Notes: generated by a model from the sequence alone, not told the origin. A stretch of DNA of 64,000 nucleotides from JAGQPD01 sp020426865 (GCA_041399065.1 JAWKTN010000005.1:558001-622000), one strand, 5' to 3'; shown: positions 37,201-45,341, counted from the stretch's first letter. Made by a program: numbers and translations.

Positions 37201-38505
37201 GCGAAAGTAGTAAGCTTGCGGGCCGACAGCCAATTCGGTCTTCCGTTGGTCACCAGTGGCGTAGAATTGTACCTCGCTCAATCCTGCAAAATTACCGAGG
37301 CCATCATCGCTGGTTGGATTATTGAATTCTTTTCCGTTGTGGTTGGAGTGAATGTCGATTCGAACATAGCGTGCGGAGACGCCACTGAAGTCGACGGTTT
37401 GGCTGAAGTCGAAATTGGACGTTGCCGGCGTGACGACGGTGAATGAATGGTTCAATTTCCACGGCGTGTAGGTGATGTTGTCTGAGGATACCAAGATATC
37501 GGCACGATGGATGCCGCGACCGAGAAGCTCGGCGACGCGCGACGGCAAATCAGGGCGATATTCGTTGTAATTCCACAGCCGCATGTGGTCGATGGCTTGG
37601 ATGGAACCGAGATCAAACGTAATCGACGGACTCGTGTCGTGGGGTGCTGCAAGCGTACCGTTGCTCAACCACATCGCTCCCACGTCCGTGCTGTGCGAAT
37701 CGCCACTCAGGCCGGATCCGTTAACGGTGTTGATGCCTTCCCGACCTGGATATTGGCTCGACGCGATTACCGAGACGCCGGTGATCAATGCGCCCGGACT
37801 CGTTGCCACGTGTCCGTCTCCAGCGTAGAAAAGAGATTGACCAGTCGGCCAGGCCGTATCGTTGTACGTCGCCGATCGCCAGCCGCTGCCGAGGTCTACA
37901 CCAGAGTCGAGGTAGCGCCAAACACTGTCGAGTGTGATCAGTGACAGCGAAGTGGGCGGTGTGTTCGCGTTCGGGAAGTTCTCGGCAGCCGGGGTGCCGC
38001 CGATCGTCGGACTGAACGTCCAATTGCTGGCCAGTTCGCTGGCAGCGGTCGGCGAAAGCTTTGCCAGCGTCGCGCCAGAACCAGCTGCGGCAACCGGCCA
38101 TGAACCACCGTCTCGATAGTCGACAGTATTCATCAGCCGGCCTGTGCGGTCCCGCAACTCCAATCGCTCCCCTCCGTTGGCCAGATTACCAACAAACGGG
38201 CCGTGCACGTCCGCGATTCCCGTGGCAATTCGAAAGTCGCCAGGTTCGGCCGCGATGACCACGAATCCACCCCCCGGTACGATCGTCCCCTCAGGAAACG
38301 TGTAAGCGATCCCGCCGTCCAGAGACCAAGCCGACAGGTCCATGTCGACCGACATCTGGTTGTACAACTCGACCCATTCCCCCGTTCCGGTTCCGTCCGT
38401 TTCGCGAGGTTCATACATCAGCTCGTTGAATACCACGGTGCTGTCGAGCACCCTTCGTTGCTCGAGGATTTCCAACCCTAGCTTTCGACGCGACATTCGT
38501 CGCAT
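31294..38505 (-). CDS. Giant secreted protein with lamin-tail, discoidin, CotH-like and dockerin domains
   Basis: About 2,403 residues. The N-terminus RRKLGLEILEQRRVLD is the planctomycete-type leader of large exported proteins. The ATG at 38505 is my choice; ATGs at 38565 and 38496 are alternatives. Domains: a lamin-tail domain (VVFNELMYEP..GEWVELYN..), a discoidin-like module (about 245-420), further lamin-tail repeats (INEIMYHH..EEWIELHNRG), and a CotH kinase-like domain (about 1300-1670, RLSGSQRARPYQP to YFPHDLDAFF). More lamin-tail repeats and C-terminal calcium-loop dockerin repeats (about 2260-2390: GDLNGDTLINALD, GDANLDGRVDD, GDFNGDGVVD) follow. CotH-type kinases phosphorylate secreted proteins elsewhere; activity here is unproven. 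It lies 219 bp upstream of the 696-residue gene. Confidence 0.85.
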   Translation of the reverse strand: MRRMSRRKLGLEILEQRRVLDSTVVFNELMYEPRETDGTGTGEWVELYNQMSVDMDLSAWSLDGGIAYTFPEGTIVPGGGFVVIAAEPGDFRIATGIADVHGPFVGNLANGGERLELRDRTGRLMNTVDYRDGGSWPVAAAGSGATLAKLSPTAASELASNWTFSPTIGGTPAAENFPNANTPPTSLSLITLDSVWRYLDSGVDLGSGWRSATYNDTAWPTGQSLFYAGDGHVATSPGALITGVSVIASSQYPGREGINTVNGSGLSGDSHSTDVGAMWLSNGTLAAPHDTSPSITFDLGSIQAIDHMRLWNYNEYRPDLPSRVAELLGRGIHRADILVSSDNITYTPWKLNHSFTVVTPATSNFDFSQTVDFSGVSARYVRIDIHSNHNGKEFNNPTSDDGLGNFAGLSEVQFYATGDQRKTELAVGPQAYYFRQTFAFAGEPVETQLFLNAALDDGAVYYVNGTEVHRSNMPNGTIGYSTLASSEITLPQYSGIVEIPRGALVKGQNVLAVEVHQAAQTDNDMVFGAELSALVFPPTIDNLSSGLAFNEVATGGAADFFVEVINQSDVPLASDGVQMVTSLGRQYTFPSMSLPAGQLLAITSSELGFTPTNKEKLFLVNLADARILDAVEVETTPQARSTDTTAKWLRPDVATPGAMNHFSIHGDIVINEIMYHHRPDYEIGEDAGGNSSTLLVSSSQVWKYNRTGVSLPANWYATDYTVDNTAWRSGAGPIGVESATLEEPIRTTWSGYDSNIVTYYFQKDFTFSGADPSAEILLEYLIDDGAVFYLNGHELVDHQGNATRFNMGAGQVNSTTLANNGVADATYSAPIVLSPDQFNLGTNTLSVEVHQSSTGSSDMVFGLRLSLREADNPNTGAPYRENDEEWIELHNRGNAPVDLAGWRLDNAIDYTFGANTILGPGEFLVVANDAASLRMTYDDANIVGNFSGSLNNTTDTIILRDAFGNPADEVTYFDDGRWPVAADGGGASLELRNPWSDNSVAESWGASDETSNTSWETYSYSGVVTASTVGNDSQWREFLLGLLDAGELLLDDITVTRLSGTAGSPLIANSTFEADTIGMEPAGWRVLGNHRHATVIQDPEDPNNQVLRLLATGPTEHMHNHVETTLTGGQSIQNGQTYEVSFRARWISGSPQLHSRFYFNRLPHVTVLEQPARVGTPGTVNSVLVNNVGPTYDELNHSPAVPEPNQPVTISVTAADPDGVASMTLWYSIAGNAWNTAPMTGTPGNRYTGIIPGQSVGTIVQFFVSGTDAHPVTPTTSLFPALGPGSRALYKVNDGLASDTGIHNLRIILTPDDANWLHTDINLMSNDRVGGTVIYNENEIFYNIGVRLSGSQRARPYQPRLSFNIEFNNEQLFRGVHHSIALDRSDSTGFGQREILLHHAMGHAGTDFAEYNDLVNIMTPRLEHTGGAELQMARYTDVFVDAQYDRGGDGKLYEYELIYYPTTANAQGYKLPQPDSVAGTAIRNLGDNEESYRWNFLIKSQRDEDSYARLIEWAKIMGSSGTAFNSQIGSVIDVDQWMRAAAFAAASGFGDNYGAGDQHNAQFFIRPEDNRVLYFPHDLDAFFDRNRGILAGNEIAKIVIASPANRRSYYGHMLDIVTTTYNGTYMAHFANNYKSLLPGQPYDSWLSDIAARANVVLSQINAAIPQVTFGISTAGPINAGNLPTVNVSGTGWINVRELRLTGSDVPLETTWNSTTGWTAAVPVHSGMTSITIGAYDYQGESVGIATVAVNSTATNPLVASLRISELNYHPTDPTNAELTSIAGLTDNDFEFLEFHNIGNQDLNLLNVHFESGITYSLPSYTLPAGERAVIVANLDAFRLRYGASIPVIGEWTGGRLANEGERIALVTPTNDTILDFAYQDGGEFPEWPDGVGGSLELRDTLATDTRAYSKGRAWQGSVTPGGSPGAAPSIASGVVINELRSGSSVELFNTSADTIDISGWYLSSDQTNLRQFRVPDDAQLPPGGYLVFDESDFGADPTGGNSSILSVGLQGAGELWLTIADASGNVVALADEVHYEVAPLGYSWSRYPNGAGQFAATRRVTLGCANAEAFGGEVVISEIQYHAGEPSAIAKLIDPTITASDLEFIEIHNPSNASVNLGDWRIRGGIDFDFPAGTMLPADKALIVVPFNPLDTSNEIRLIAFRVHYNLDPTTVVLGGYSGQLNNDSERIRLERPVAGSLPKQWSAEEIVWYDDVAPWTTEADGTGNSLQRRAPVFYANDPHAWRGQSPTPGVALYTGNVRGDLNGDTLINALDLDALFTAFSRASQVALWDLDNSGTLDKGDIDYLLADVLQTKVGDANLDGRVDDLDFAIWYQARHATCMSSWSNGDFNGDGVVDVRDYNLWNANRDTASSAAVVRQTEAVFSTTADRRVAGRNRLGRSSVQV

Positions 38506-38691
38506 CGAGCAGCGTGTCCTCTCTTGAAGTTGGGGCGTTCGGTTCGGCTGAAGTCTTAAAGCCATAGGGGTACGTATTGGGTGCTGAGGACGGAAAGTCG
38601 GACACGTCGCTTCGAGGGTAGCTTCGTGTACTGTAGGTGGAACCAGCGGGAAAAGCAATTTTTGGGGACGGAATCGATCGGGCAGGGGGGC

Positions 38692-38714
38692 AATACCTCG
38701 AACCTCGAGGTATC
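38692..38714. repeat. Palindrome AATACCTCGA/TCGAGGTAT
   Basis: An inverted repeat, ATACCTCGA-acc-TCGAGGTAT, upstream of the giant gene. A similar palindrome lies at the 3' end of the ELWxxDGT gene (58231-58253). Confidence 0.5.
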
Positions 38715-38789
38715 GTGCAAAGGAAGTGCCGAAGTTTGTGGGGACGCGACTGATGTTGCAGATCATTCCGCAGATGAAAGTGTTGGTGG

Positions 38790-39066
38790 CCGTCGAGCCC
38801 GTCGATTGCTCGGCTGCGGAAACTACTATTTGGCGCCCAAACGGAGAAATCGACGAACATTCTCAACGATCGTTCGCTTGGTGGGCCAGGTGCCGGTCGA
38901 AGCGACCGATTACCGTCTAGAAAAACTTCGATGTCATCTGTGTGGCAAGACCTTTACAGCGCCGACACCGCCGGAGCTATCACCGGAAAAAAACGATGCT
39001 ATCGTAGCCAGCATGATTACGCTACTGAGATATGGGAGCGGCCTTCCCTTGAACCGGGTCCAGCGA
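38790..39066 (+). pseudogene. IS66-family transposase fragment
   Basis: The reading frame contains TIVRLVGQVPVEATDY, RLEKLRCHLCGKTFTAP, and a segment ending MITLLRYGSGLPLNR. This matches the zinc-ribbon and early catalytic-domain segment of IS66 TnpC. Everything after LNR and most of the N-terminus are missing, and the similarity stops just before a GGTAAATGG repeat at 39086. It is a relic with no function of its own. Confidence 0.7.
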
Positions 39067-39085
39067 CCGCAGCTAAAGGTAATAT

Positions 39086-39111
39086 AGGTAAATGGAGTTA
39101 AAGGTAAATGG
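39086..39111. repeat. Tandem GGTAAATGG motif, left copy
   Basis: Two close copies of AGGTAAATGG separated by five bases, at the junction between the IS66 relic and the next transposase. The same word starts the 28-bp repeats at 40054 and 41109. Confidence 0.5.
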
Positions 39112-39221
39112 GCCTTGATCATAACTCGGGCCAATGCTGCTATTGCTAGCAGTGTGTCCATGTGGCTGAAGGAGGCTGCTAGCTTATTGATAATCCCGGC
39201 TTGGGGGGTCATCAATGGTTT

Positions 39222-40040
39222 ATGCAAACCGCCAAAGAATACCCCCAAACCGTGGACGTCCAAGATTCTACACCCGCCTACTCAAGGCGCGTATCCTGGT
39301 CGCGCGAAGTAGCCACCGCCAAACGCGAGCAAGCCGATCGACTCGATTCACCTTGGATCTCGGTCCGGCAAATCGCGGAACTCGTGGAGGTGCCTCGCTC
39401 GACGTTGCGGGAGTGGCAAAAACAGAAACAACGACGAGGCCGACAGACCGAGCTTCCCGGGGAGACCGTCGCGTTTTTCGAGATCTCACCAGGACTTAGT
39501 TTCTTGCACCAACTGCTGACAGCCGCCCATCTGGTTTTCGGCGAAGCGAGCAATGCCGGAATCCGCAGCCTTTGCACTTTCCTGGAATTGGCCGGCCTGG
39601 ATCACTTCGTCGCTGCCTCTTACGGTGCCCAACAAGCCGTCGCCGAGGAGATCGAACACCTCATCGTCCAGTTCGGCCAAGAAGAAGATCAGCGATTGGC
39701 CAGCCAAATGCTGCCTCGGGAGATCACGGTGGCCGAGGATGAAACCTTTCATCCGCAGTGCTGCTTGGTGGGCATCGATCCGCTCAGCGATTTCATTCTG
39801 GTGGAAGAGTACGCCGACCGACGCGATGCGGACACCTGGGATCGCTGCCTGAAAGAGCGGTTGGCGGAATTGCCGGTAACGGTTGTTCAAGTGGCCAGCG
39901 ACGAGGCCGGAGCCCTGATCCGGCACGCCGAGTCCTGCTTGGGGGCGCATCATTCGCCCGACGTTTTCCACGTTCAACAGGAAACCGTCAAGGCGACCGC
40001 CTTTGCCTCGGCAGGGCAAGTCGAACGCGACGAAATACAA
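39222..40040 (+). pseudogene. Truncated DDE transposase (DUF6399-like)
   Basis: About 270 residues of a transposase-like protein. A helix-turn-helix is present (SPWISVRQIAELVEVPRSTL followed by REWQK). An RNase H-like core follows, with candidate acidic residues in VAEDETFHPQ and VASDEAGALIRHAES and a PDVFH motif. It resembles the group annotated DUF6399 in planctomycetes (from memory). The similarity breaks at about 40040, where a tandem GGTAAATGGA sequence begins, so the C-terminal part with the last catalytic residue is lost. The frame runs on to 40187 in unrelated sequence. Confidence 0.6.
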
Positions 40041-40053
40041 GGTAAATGGAAGG

Positions 40054-40081
40054 AAGGTAAATGGAGGGTCTACAATTTGGA
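40054..40081. repeat. 28-bp direct repeat, copy 1
   Basis: An exact 28-bp sequence starting AAGGTAAATGGAGGGTCTAC and ending in ATTTGGA, identical to 41109-41136 in the same orientation. Another GGTAAATGGA lies 13 bp upstream. It marks the truncation point of the DDE transposase. Confidence 0.8.
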
Positions 40082-40149
40082 CGTTGGCAGGCTGGGCAAA
40101 GGAGTTGTTTTTAGAGCACGCGGCCGATGCACCCGCAAGTCGCAGAGCA

Positions 40150-40641
40150 ATGGCGGCAGCGCTTCAATTCTCCGAGGAACTCGTTGAGGAATCGATCACC
40201 GTTGCCGGCCGGGGCGGGGCTGGTGCTGACATGATCGCACATACAACAAGTGGGCTAACCATTGGACGCGAGGTCTCGGTGTACCAAGGTGGAATTTCGA
40301 ACTTATATGGGAAGATAATTGAAGAGGCGGATCAAATAGCAGCAAACATTGACCTCCCGCAAGTCCTTCTCCAGGTTACGCAAGGTTTTCTGAATAACGC
40401 CAACGCGCGACAAAGAATCGTCGAAGCTGCGACGAATGCCCAACAGCTGTTCTTTCGGCAGGGAACTGAAGCACCAAAGCTGTTTGAGGCTATCGCGAAG
40501 TTCTTGGTTGGTCACCGACGATCTGAAATTCAATTCTTGGACGAGCAAAGGTTTTGGAATCTGGACCTATCTTCCTTTAAGCGTGTTGACGTTGAATATG
40601 GCGTTAGTTTCCGTGGGCCGCAATCCTTCACGTCTGCGTGA
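40150..40641 (+). CDS. Hypothetical protein inside the repeat-bounded segment
   Basis: 163 residues from the ATG at 40150. Largely helical, with AGRGGAGADMIAHTTSG and EEADQIAANIDLPQVLLQVTQ segments and no recognised motif. Base composition is more AT-rich than surrounding genes, which suggests recent arrival. It lies between the two 28-bp direct repeats and may be a fragment. The frame is open upstream into transposase and repeat sequence, so the true start is unsure. Confidence 0.35.
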   Translation: MAAALQFSEELVEESITVAGRGGAGADMIAHTTSGLTIGREVSVYQGGISNLYGKIIEEADQIAANIDLPQVLLQVTQGFLNNANARQRIVEAATNAQQLFFRQGTEAPKLFEAIAKFLVGHRRSEIQFLDEQRFWNLDLSSFKRVDVEYGVSFRGPQSFTSA

Positions 40642-41394
40642 ATCGCAATCTGTATGGTCCATAATACTAAAATAGAGACTTGGCCGGCCTGTTTGCGCGC
40701 AGTTTCTAACCCCGCGCGAGAGGGCTGCGCGGCGTGAGATGTACCGATGAAAGTCAAGGGGCGTCGGGCGTGATGACGCCGGTGTTACGGGTTGGTTTTC
40801 TGGTGCACGCGGAGTTTTTTCGCGGCTCGTTTTTACGGGTTGCCTTTGGTATGTGGCCCTCTAATTCGCCTGATTTAGATTTGTCCTTTGTTTATGTTCA
40901 ACTGTACTTTAGAGGATCAGGCAGCGAGTGCAATCAGGTCGTGCAAGAGCTTCCGCAATTTACCGTGGTCGGGGCCTTGAGGCAGAGCGGCCAGGAATTG
41001 TTTTCCCAGCATTTCTCGGGAAATTGAGCGCCGACGGTCCGTATGCGATGGGCGACGATCCGCGTTGTCCCAAGGTCGATCACTGAGGTCAGTCAATGCA
41101 GGGTAAACAAGGTAAATGGAGGGTCTACAATTTGGAGGCAGTTTGGATGGCAGGTTGCGCGGACTGGGGCGGTTGGGAAGAAGCGATTGCGCGGTCGGCA
41201 ATGTTGGCGGTGGGCGTTGTTTGGCGAGAAGTGGCCCGCGAAGACGAATATGATGCGATGCTGACACGAAAATGGTTCAGAATGGCGCGTACGGACCAGA
41301 CCGCTAGCGCCGTCGACAATTGCCGATCCCAATCCGCGATAGAAAAAAAGAATTACCAGCGTGAGGACGACAGGATCCGCCCCCCTCGATAGCC
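40642..41394. other. Non-coding part of the mobile island
   Basis: About 750 bp with no gene I can support. It includes the second 28-bp repeat. A minus-strand stretch at 40917-41030 reads like the end of a helical protein (LGKQFLAALPQGPDHGKLRK) and may be another relic. Confidence 0.45.
41109..41136. repeat. 28-bp direct repeat, copy 2
   Basis: Identical to 40054-40081 over 28 bp. The two copies bound a 1,027-bp segment. The inner word TGGAGGGTCTAC recurs at 42732 on the other side of the REP-associated transposase relic. Confidence 0.8.
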
Positions 41395-42468
41395 CTATTG
41401 GCCTGAGGCGCTGACCGACGGTTCCGCCGCCGTTGTCGATCCGCCCAACTTCTTGCCCAATAACTCGGCCATCCCCCGAACGCTCGCCACAAATCCGTCC
41501 GTGTCAAAACCCAACCGCTCTAAAATCGGTGGCAATCCCTTGGGGATCCGCCCCCGCTTCCCCGTCCGCATCAGGCGGCCAAGCCAGTCCAATAACTTGA
41601 TGTAGTGCATCAACGTCATCGGCAGTATCCCCATGTCCGAGGCACGCTTCCCCGTTTGTGATGTGAAGTGACGCTCGTCATTGACGTCGCGATCCTCATG
41701 CAACTCCAATGGACAGAGCCAACCATCAATCTCAACCACTAATTCGCCCGCCGAATCCTCTGCCTCCCCGTCCTGCCGTAACATCGCAATGCGATGACCG
41801 ATCGAGGTGTCGGTCGATTCCTCCGGCGTCTCCGCCATCTGCGCTGCAATCCAATTCAAGTCAATATACACGCCACACGTCAAGATCGCCGCATCATCGG
41901 CCAGCTCGTCCAACTTGAATGGGCCCGACCAGCAGGTCCCGTAGTTCTCGTCGTCGCGGTTGATCTTCCGCGAAATGCATTCCTGAAATGTACCCATGAA
42001 CCAGGAAACGTCCGCCAGCCGCTCCCGCAATTCACTCGCACGATTATAGTGTCGTTTCCGTTTCGCACCGGCACCCGGCTTGCGGGTCCCATGCTGCGGT
42101 TTCTTACTCAGCTCCCGATTGATCTGCTCCTCGGTCGGCGGCTTCACCAACCATGTCCCATTTCGTCGCATCCGCATCAAGATCAACCACCGACGCCACC
42201 TCCCGATCGGTCAAGTGTCCCCCAACCCCCGGTCGATTCCTCCCAATCACATGCACGTGGTTATCCATCGTCGCAAAAAAGGCGATGTCGATCAGTACGA
42301 TCGCCACCATCTGCTGCATCAACTCGGTCACCCAACCGCGTCGAAACTTGACGACTTCCCCTTCTTGCTCCGTCTCCCCCAACATGAACAACCCTCGCAC
42401 ACAGCGGTTGTACAAGTGATAGACTCCTTGACTGCCGGATCAAACACACGCGAACGAAGCCGTGCCAT
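41395..42468 (-). pseudogene. REP-associated tyrosine transposase (IS200/Y1 type), two frameshifts
   Basis: Reading from the ATG at 42468: MARLRSRVFDPAVK, then a frame change near 42428 into YHLYNRCVRGLFMLGE. The N-terminal segment continues to the HUH motif DNHVHVIGRNRPG, then TDREVAS. A second frame change near 42195 leads into RWLILMRMRRNGTW. The C-terminal half (LADVSWFMGTFQECISRKIN, TCGVYIDLN, AETPEES) is the long planctomycete-type extension. The first change is explained by loss of one G (AAGGGAG to AAGGAG); the second shifts by +1 and restores the original frame. This is a decayed single-strand transposase of the RAYT group. Confidence 0.75.
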
Positions 42469-42709
42469 TGTGTCACCCTCCTAGAAACGAGTGGAAACAG
42501 GTTATAAGCGTACAGATACAATATACCTATACACGCATGTACGCAACCACCGTATGCGAAGCCGCCGGCGGATCCCCCTGCCAGTATCGCACCGGCTTCG
42601 CCCGTTTCACGCCACAAGCAACACTTGCTAGCAGTTCCCGCCCTTGACCTGTTGCTGACGAGGGCGTAGCTACTGGGACCTTGCGAGCCAAACTAGATGT
42701 TGAGACATA

Positions 42710-42753
42710 TGGATGGTCTACGATCGTCGTGTGGAGGGTCTACGATCGTCGTG
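42710..42753. repeat. 22-bp tandem duplication with GGTCTACGATCGTCG
   Basis: Two adjacent 22-bp copies differing at one base (TGGATGG versus TGGAGGG), each continuing GTCTACGATCGTCGTG. They lie 240 bp upstream of the RAYT relic start. The word TGGAGGGTCTAC is shared with the repeats at 40054 and 41109, so related sequences flank the transposase on both sides. Confidence 0.65.
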
Positions 42754-43312
42754 TCAGTGTGGGAAGATGGCGGCGACTAGGAAGGGCCGCGCGAGTGCGA
42801 CGTGGCTCGCAAGAGACAGGTGTGCGTCTGTGTTCGTTGGAATGAGCGGTGAATTGTCGACGTCGGCGCGCAGCGAGAGTGAAAGCGGCCGCAGGCCGCG
42901 GGAAAAGATTCGCTCGTTGTGTGACGTGGTCACGCTTGGCACGGCTAGGTGTCCGGCGGCGGTAATGTGTGATACTGGCTGCACGTGGGAAGAACGGGGA
43001 CGGCCACGACCGTCCAGCAGACGAGCGGCTCGAGGGCCGCGTCCAGCGGCCGCGTGAGAGGGCCTGGTGCCGCTGAGATGTCCGCGTGCCAGTAGACCCG
43101 CCGCCAGAATATCGCGGCCGTTCGCAACAGCAACTTCGTCTGCCTGGCCGACAAGAGCAGAGGTGCTAAATGACTGCAGGAACTGACGTTTCCGTCATCG
43201 ACGCCCCGCTTGTTTTCATGGCATCGCGATTTGGCCGAACGTTGGATACAATTTCGCAGGATTCGCACCTTCGTTCGAATTGCCTCCAACGTCCGATGTA
43301 GGAGTCCTTCTA
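42754..43312. other. Intergenic region before the Rpn gene
   Basis: About 560 bp without a supportable gene. It includes several GC-rich partial palindromes around 42885-43060 and, at 43301-43304, the GGAG ribosome site for the next gene. Confidence 0.45.
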
Positions 43313-44284
43313 ATGCCGATCGGGATTCGACCTACTAATGATTTCGCGTTCAAAAAGACCTTCGGCTCGGAACGGAACAAGACCGTACTGATGAGCCTGC
43401 TCAATTCGATCCTCGAATTGTCATTGCCGATCACGGACCTTACTATCGAGAATCCCTACAACGAACGGGATTTTCAGGACGACAAGTTATCGGTGCTCGA
43501 CGTCAAGGCCGCGGACGATTCCGGAGCGATTTACAACATCGAAGTGCAATTGACGGTTTTCGATGGTCTCGTGCAGCGGATCGTCTTCTATGGCTGCGAG
43601 ATCTACGCCGACCAGTTGCGCGCCGGAGACGACTATCAAGAACTGCGTCCGGCATTCTCGATCTGCCTGGTGGACGGACTGTTGTGGAAAGATTCCCAAC
43701 AGGTCCACCATGCGTTCGTATTCACGGATCGAAAGACAGGGCGAACTCTCGACGAGACGTTGACCATTCACACGCTGGAATTCGGGAAGTATAATCTCCG
43801 AGAGGAGGAGATGGAGACGGCCAGCATGCTTGACTGCTGGTTGTACTGGCTATTGCATGCGCACGAGTACGAACCGGCAGAGCTATTGCGTTTGTTTCCA
43901 CAACAACAGATCCAGCAGGCGACGGAAACGATTGTTCGGATCTCCGAAATCACTGAGGACAAAGCAATGTACGACGCACGTGAAAAGGCGCTCCGTGACC
44001 ATCAATGGGCGATAAGGCAATCCTATCAAGAGGGGATCAAGGAAGGAAAGGAAGAAGGCAGGGAAGAAGGTAGGGAAGAAGGCAGGGAAGAAGGTAGGGA
44101 AGAAGGTAGGGAAGAAGGTAGGGAAGAAGGCGAAATCAAATTGATCCGCACATTGCAGCAGATCCTTTGTATTTCGGTGAGCAACACGGACGAATTGGCA
44201 GGAATGAACTTACAGCAGCTGGAAGCAATAACTGCGGGTCTCCAGGAGCGCATCCGACTGCGCTGGACGTCATCAGACGGGTGA
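43313..44284 (+). CDS. Rpn-family recombination-promoting nuclease (PD-(D/E)XK)
   Basis: 323 residues from the ATG at 43313, with GGAG nine bases upstream. The start, MPIGIRPTNDFAFKKTFGSE, is typical of the Rpn/YhgA-like transposase_31/PDDEXK_2 group. The nuclease core includes KLSVLDVKAADDSGAIYNIEVQL, where the Asp and the E-x-Q pair are likely metal ligands. The C-terminal third has a run of EEGR tetrapeptides (about 247-275) and then an amphipathic end. Rpn proteins are Ca/Mg-dependent DNA endonucleases that promote RecA-independent recombination and are mobile themselves. This is the only gene of the island that looks intact. Confidence 0.82.
   Translation: MPIGIRPTNDFAFKKTFGSERNKTVLMSLLNSILELSLPITDLTIENPYNERDFQDDKLSVLDVKAADDSGAIYNIEVQLTVFDGLVQRIVFYGCEIYADQLRAGDDYQELRPAFSICLVDGLLWKDSQQVHHAFVFTDRKTGRTLDETLTIHTLEFGKYNLREEEMETASMLDCWLYWLLHAHEYEPAELLRLFPQQQIQQATETIVRISEITEDKAMYDAREKALRDHQWAIRQSYQEGIKEGKEEGREEGREEGREEGREEGREEGREEGEIKLIRTLQQILCISVSNTDELAGMNLQQLEAITAGLQERIRLRWTSSDG
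44051..44134 (+). repeat. 12-bp tandem repeat inside the Rpn gene
   Basis: Six full copies of GAAGAAGGYAGG plus partial copies at the ends, encoding EEGR repeats. The unit is a multiple of three, so copy changes keep the frame. Confidence 0.9.
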
Positions 44285-44516
44285 CCCAGGACAAGAAGCG
44301 GAGCGCGGGGTACAAGACCCTGTGTCCGGTTTTGCAACCGGTGTGTGAATGGGCTTATGTGGCCCTTATACGTCACGACGGAGGAGTTTACCATTTTTTC
44401 AGATCATTAGTCGCCGTCCGGCACGACGTGCCGTTCGCCATAGCGTGTTCGACGCGGCAGATCACGTTGTTGTTGACATTCTTGCATTGGGGCGCCAACC
44501 GTGGCAGCGGTTGCCG

Positions 44517-44636
44517 TGGCGTGTGATCGAGAGGCCGCTGGGCCTTCGCGATCGCGTGATGCTGGAAACACTTTACTCGACGGCGATGTGTTGCCAGGAG
44601 CTTTGCCGCTTGGCGGTCTACCGAGCAGCCAGACGC
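44517..44636 (+). pseudogene. Tyrosine recombinase (XerC/D-type integrase) fragment
   Basis: About 40 residues reading PLGLRDRVMLETLYSTAMCC followed by QELCRLAVY. This matches the start of the catalytic domain of tyrosine recombinases (RD..LLE.LY.TG.R..EL..L), with the conserved Gly-x-Arg replaced (AMCC for GMRR-like). A 20-bp duplication interrupts it and no His-x-x-Arg or Tyr segment follows. It is a small relic. Confidence 0.45.
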
Positions 44637-44658
44637 GCTACCGAGCAGCCAGACGCGC
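44619..44658. repeat. 20-bp tandem duplication
   Basis: TACCGAGCAGCCAGACGCGC occurs twice in direct succession (44619-44638 and 44639-44658), breaking the integrase relic. Confidence 0.85.
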
Positions 44659-44859
44659 TACTCGACTGGGTAAGCTGGCGAAACGAAGTAAAACAGGAGG
44701 GGGGCTCCGCCGTGGCACCGATAGAAATGCGCGGTTTGGTGCCAGTTCTGCGTTACTGCAAGGGAGTAACCCGCGCCGGTTGTTTAGCGGCAACATGGGA
44801 AAGAAGCTGAATGCTGTCGAGGTCCGTGCGCCACATGCTCGCACAAGGACCCCATAAAC

Positions 44860-45240
44860 GCCGAAGGATGGGACAAGCGAATCCGTACTTCCGCTACCCA
44901 CTCGGGATCACTGGCTCGCGCGCGGACTTCGTTTTCGTTGAGTTCGCTGATTGTACCGTCTTTGCTCTTGATCAGAAGATTAATCGTCAACCATCGTCGC
45001 ACCACCTCGAGATCGGACCAGGTGGCCACGATGTCTGGGCGGTTGCGGACGACATTATGGAGGTGATTTGCAAGTTCCGCGTGAAAGGCGATGTCGATGG
45101 CGAAGAGCTGTGCAAGTAGTTTCATAAAATCGACGATCCAGTCGCGGCGGTAGTGTAGTCTTTTTTCGTCACGGGATCGACTCCGCACAACATGGCGCGG
45201 CGGACACAACGGGAGTAACTGTGCTGGTCGCTTGTCTTCC
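44860..45240 (-). pseudogene. Second REP-associated tyrosine transposase relic
   Basis: On the minus strand one frame gives HSYSRCVRRAMLCGVDPVTK followed by KDY. After a frame change near 45150 the text continues HYRRDWIVDFMKLLAQLFAI, DIAFHAELANHLHNVVRNRP, TWSDLEVVRRWLTI and RLSHPSAFMGSLCEHVA. These match the long planctomycete RAYT type, including the H-x-H pair. The C-terminal half is missing and a run of six A residues lies near the frameshift. Non-functional. Confidence 0.65.
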
Positions 45241-45341
45241 GGTATCGTCATCCAGTCGCATGTGGCGGGGCTTGACGGTCCGATTCAAGATCGACCGTCA
45301 ACACAGGCTTACCCAGTCCCGTCAGACTACCCAGACAAGTA

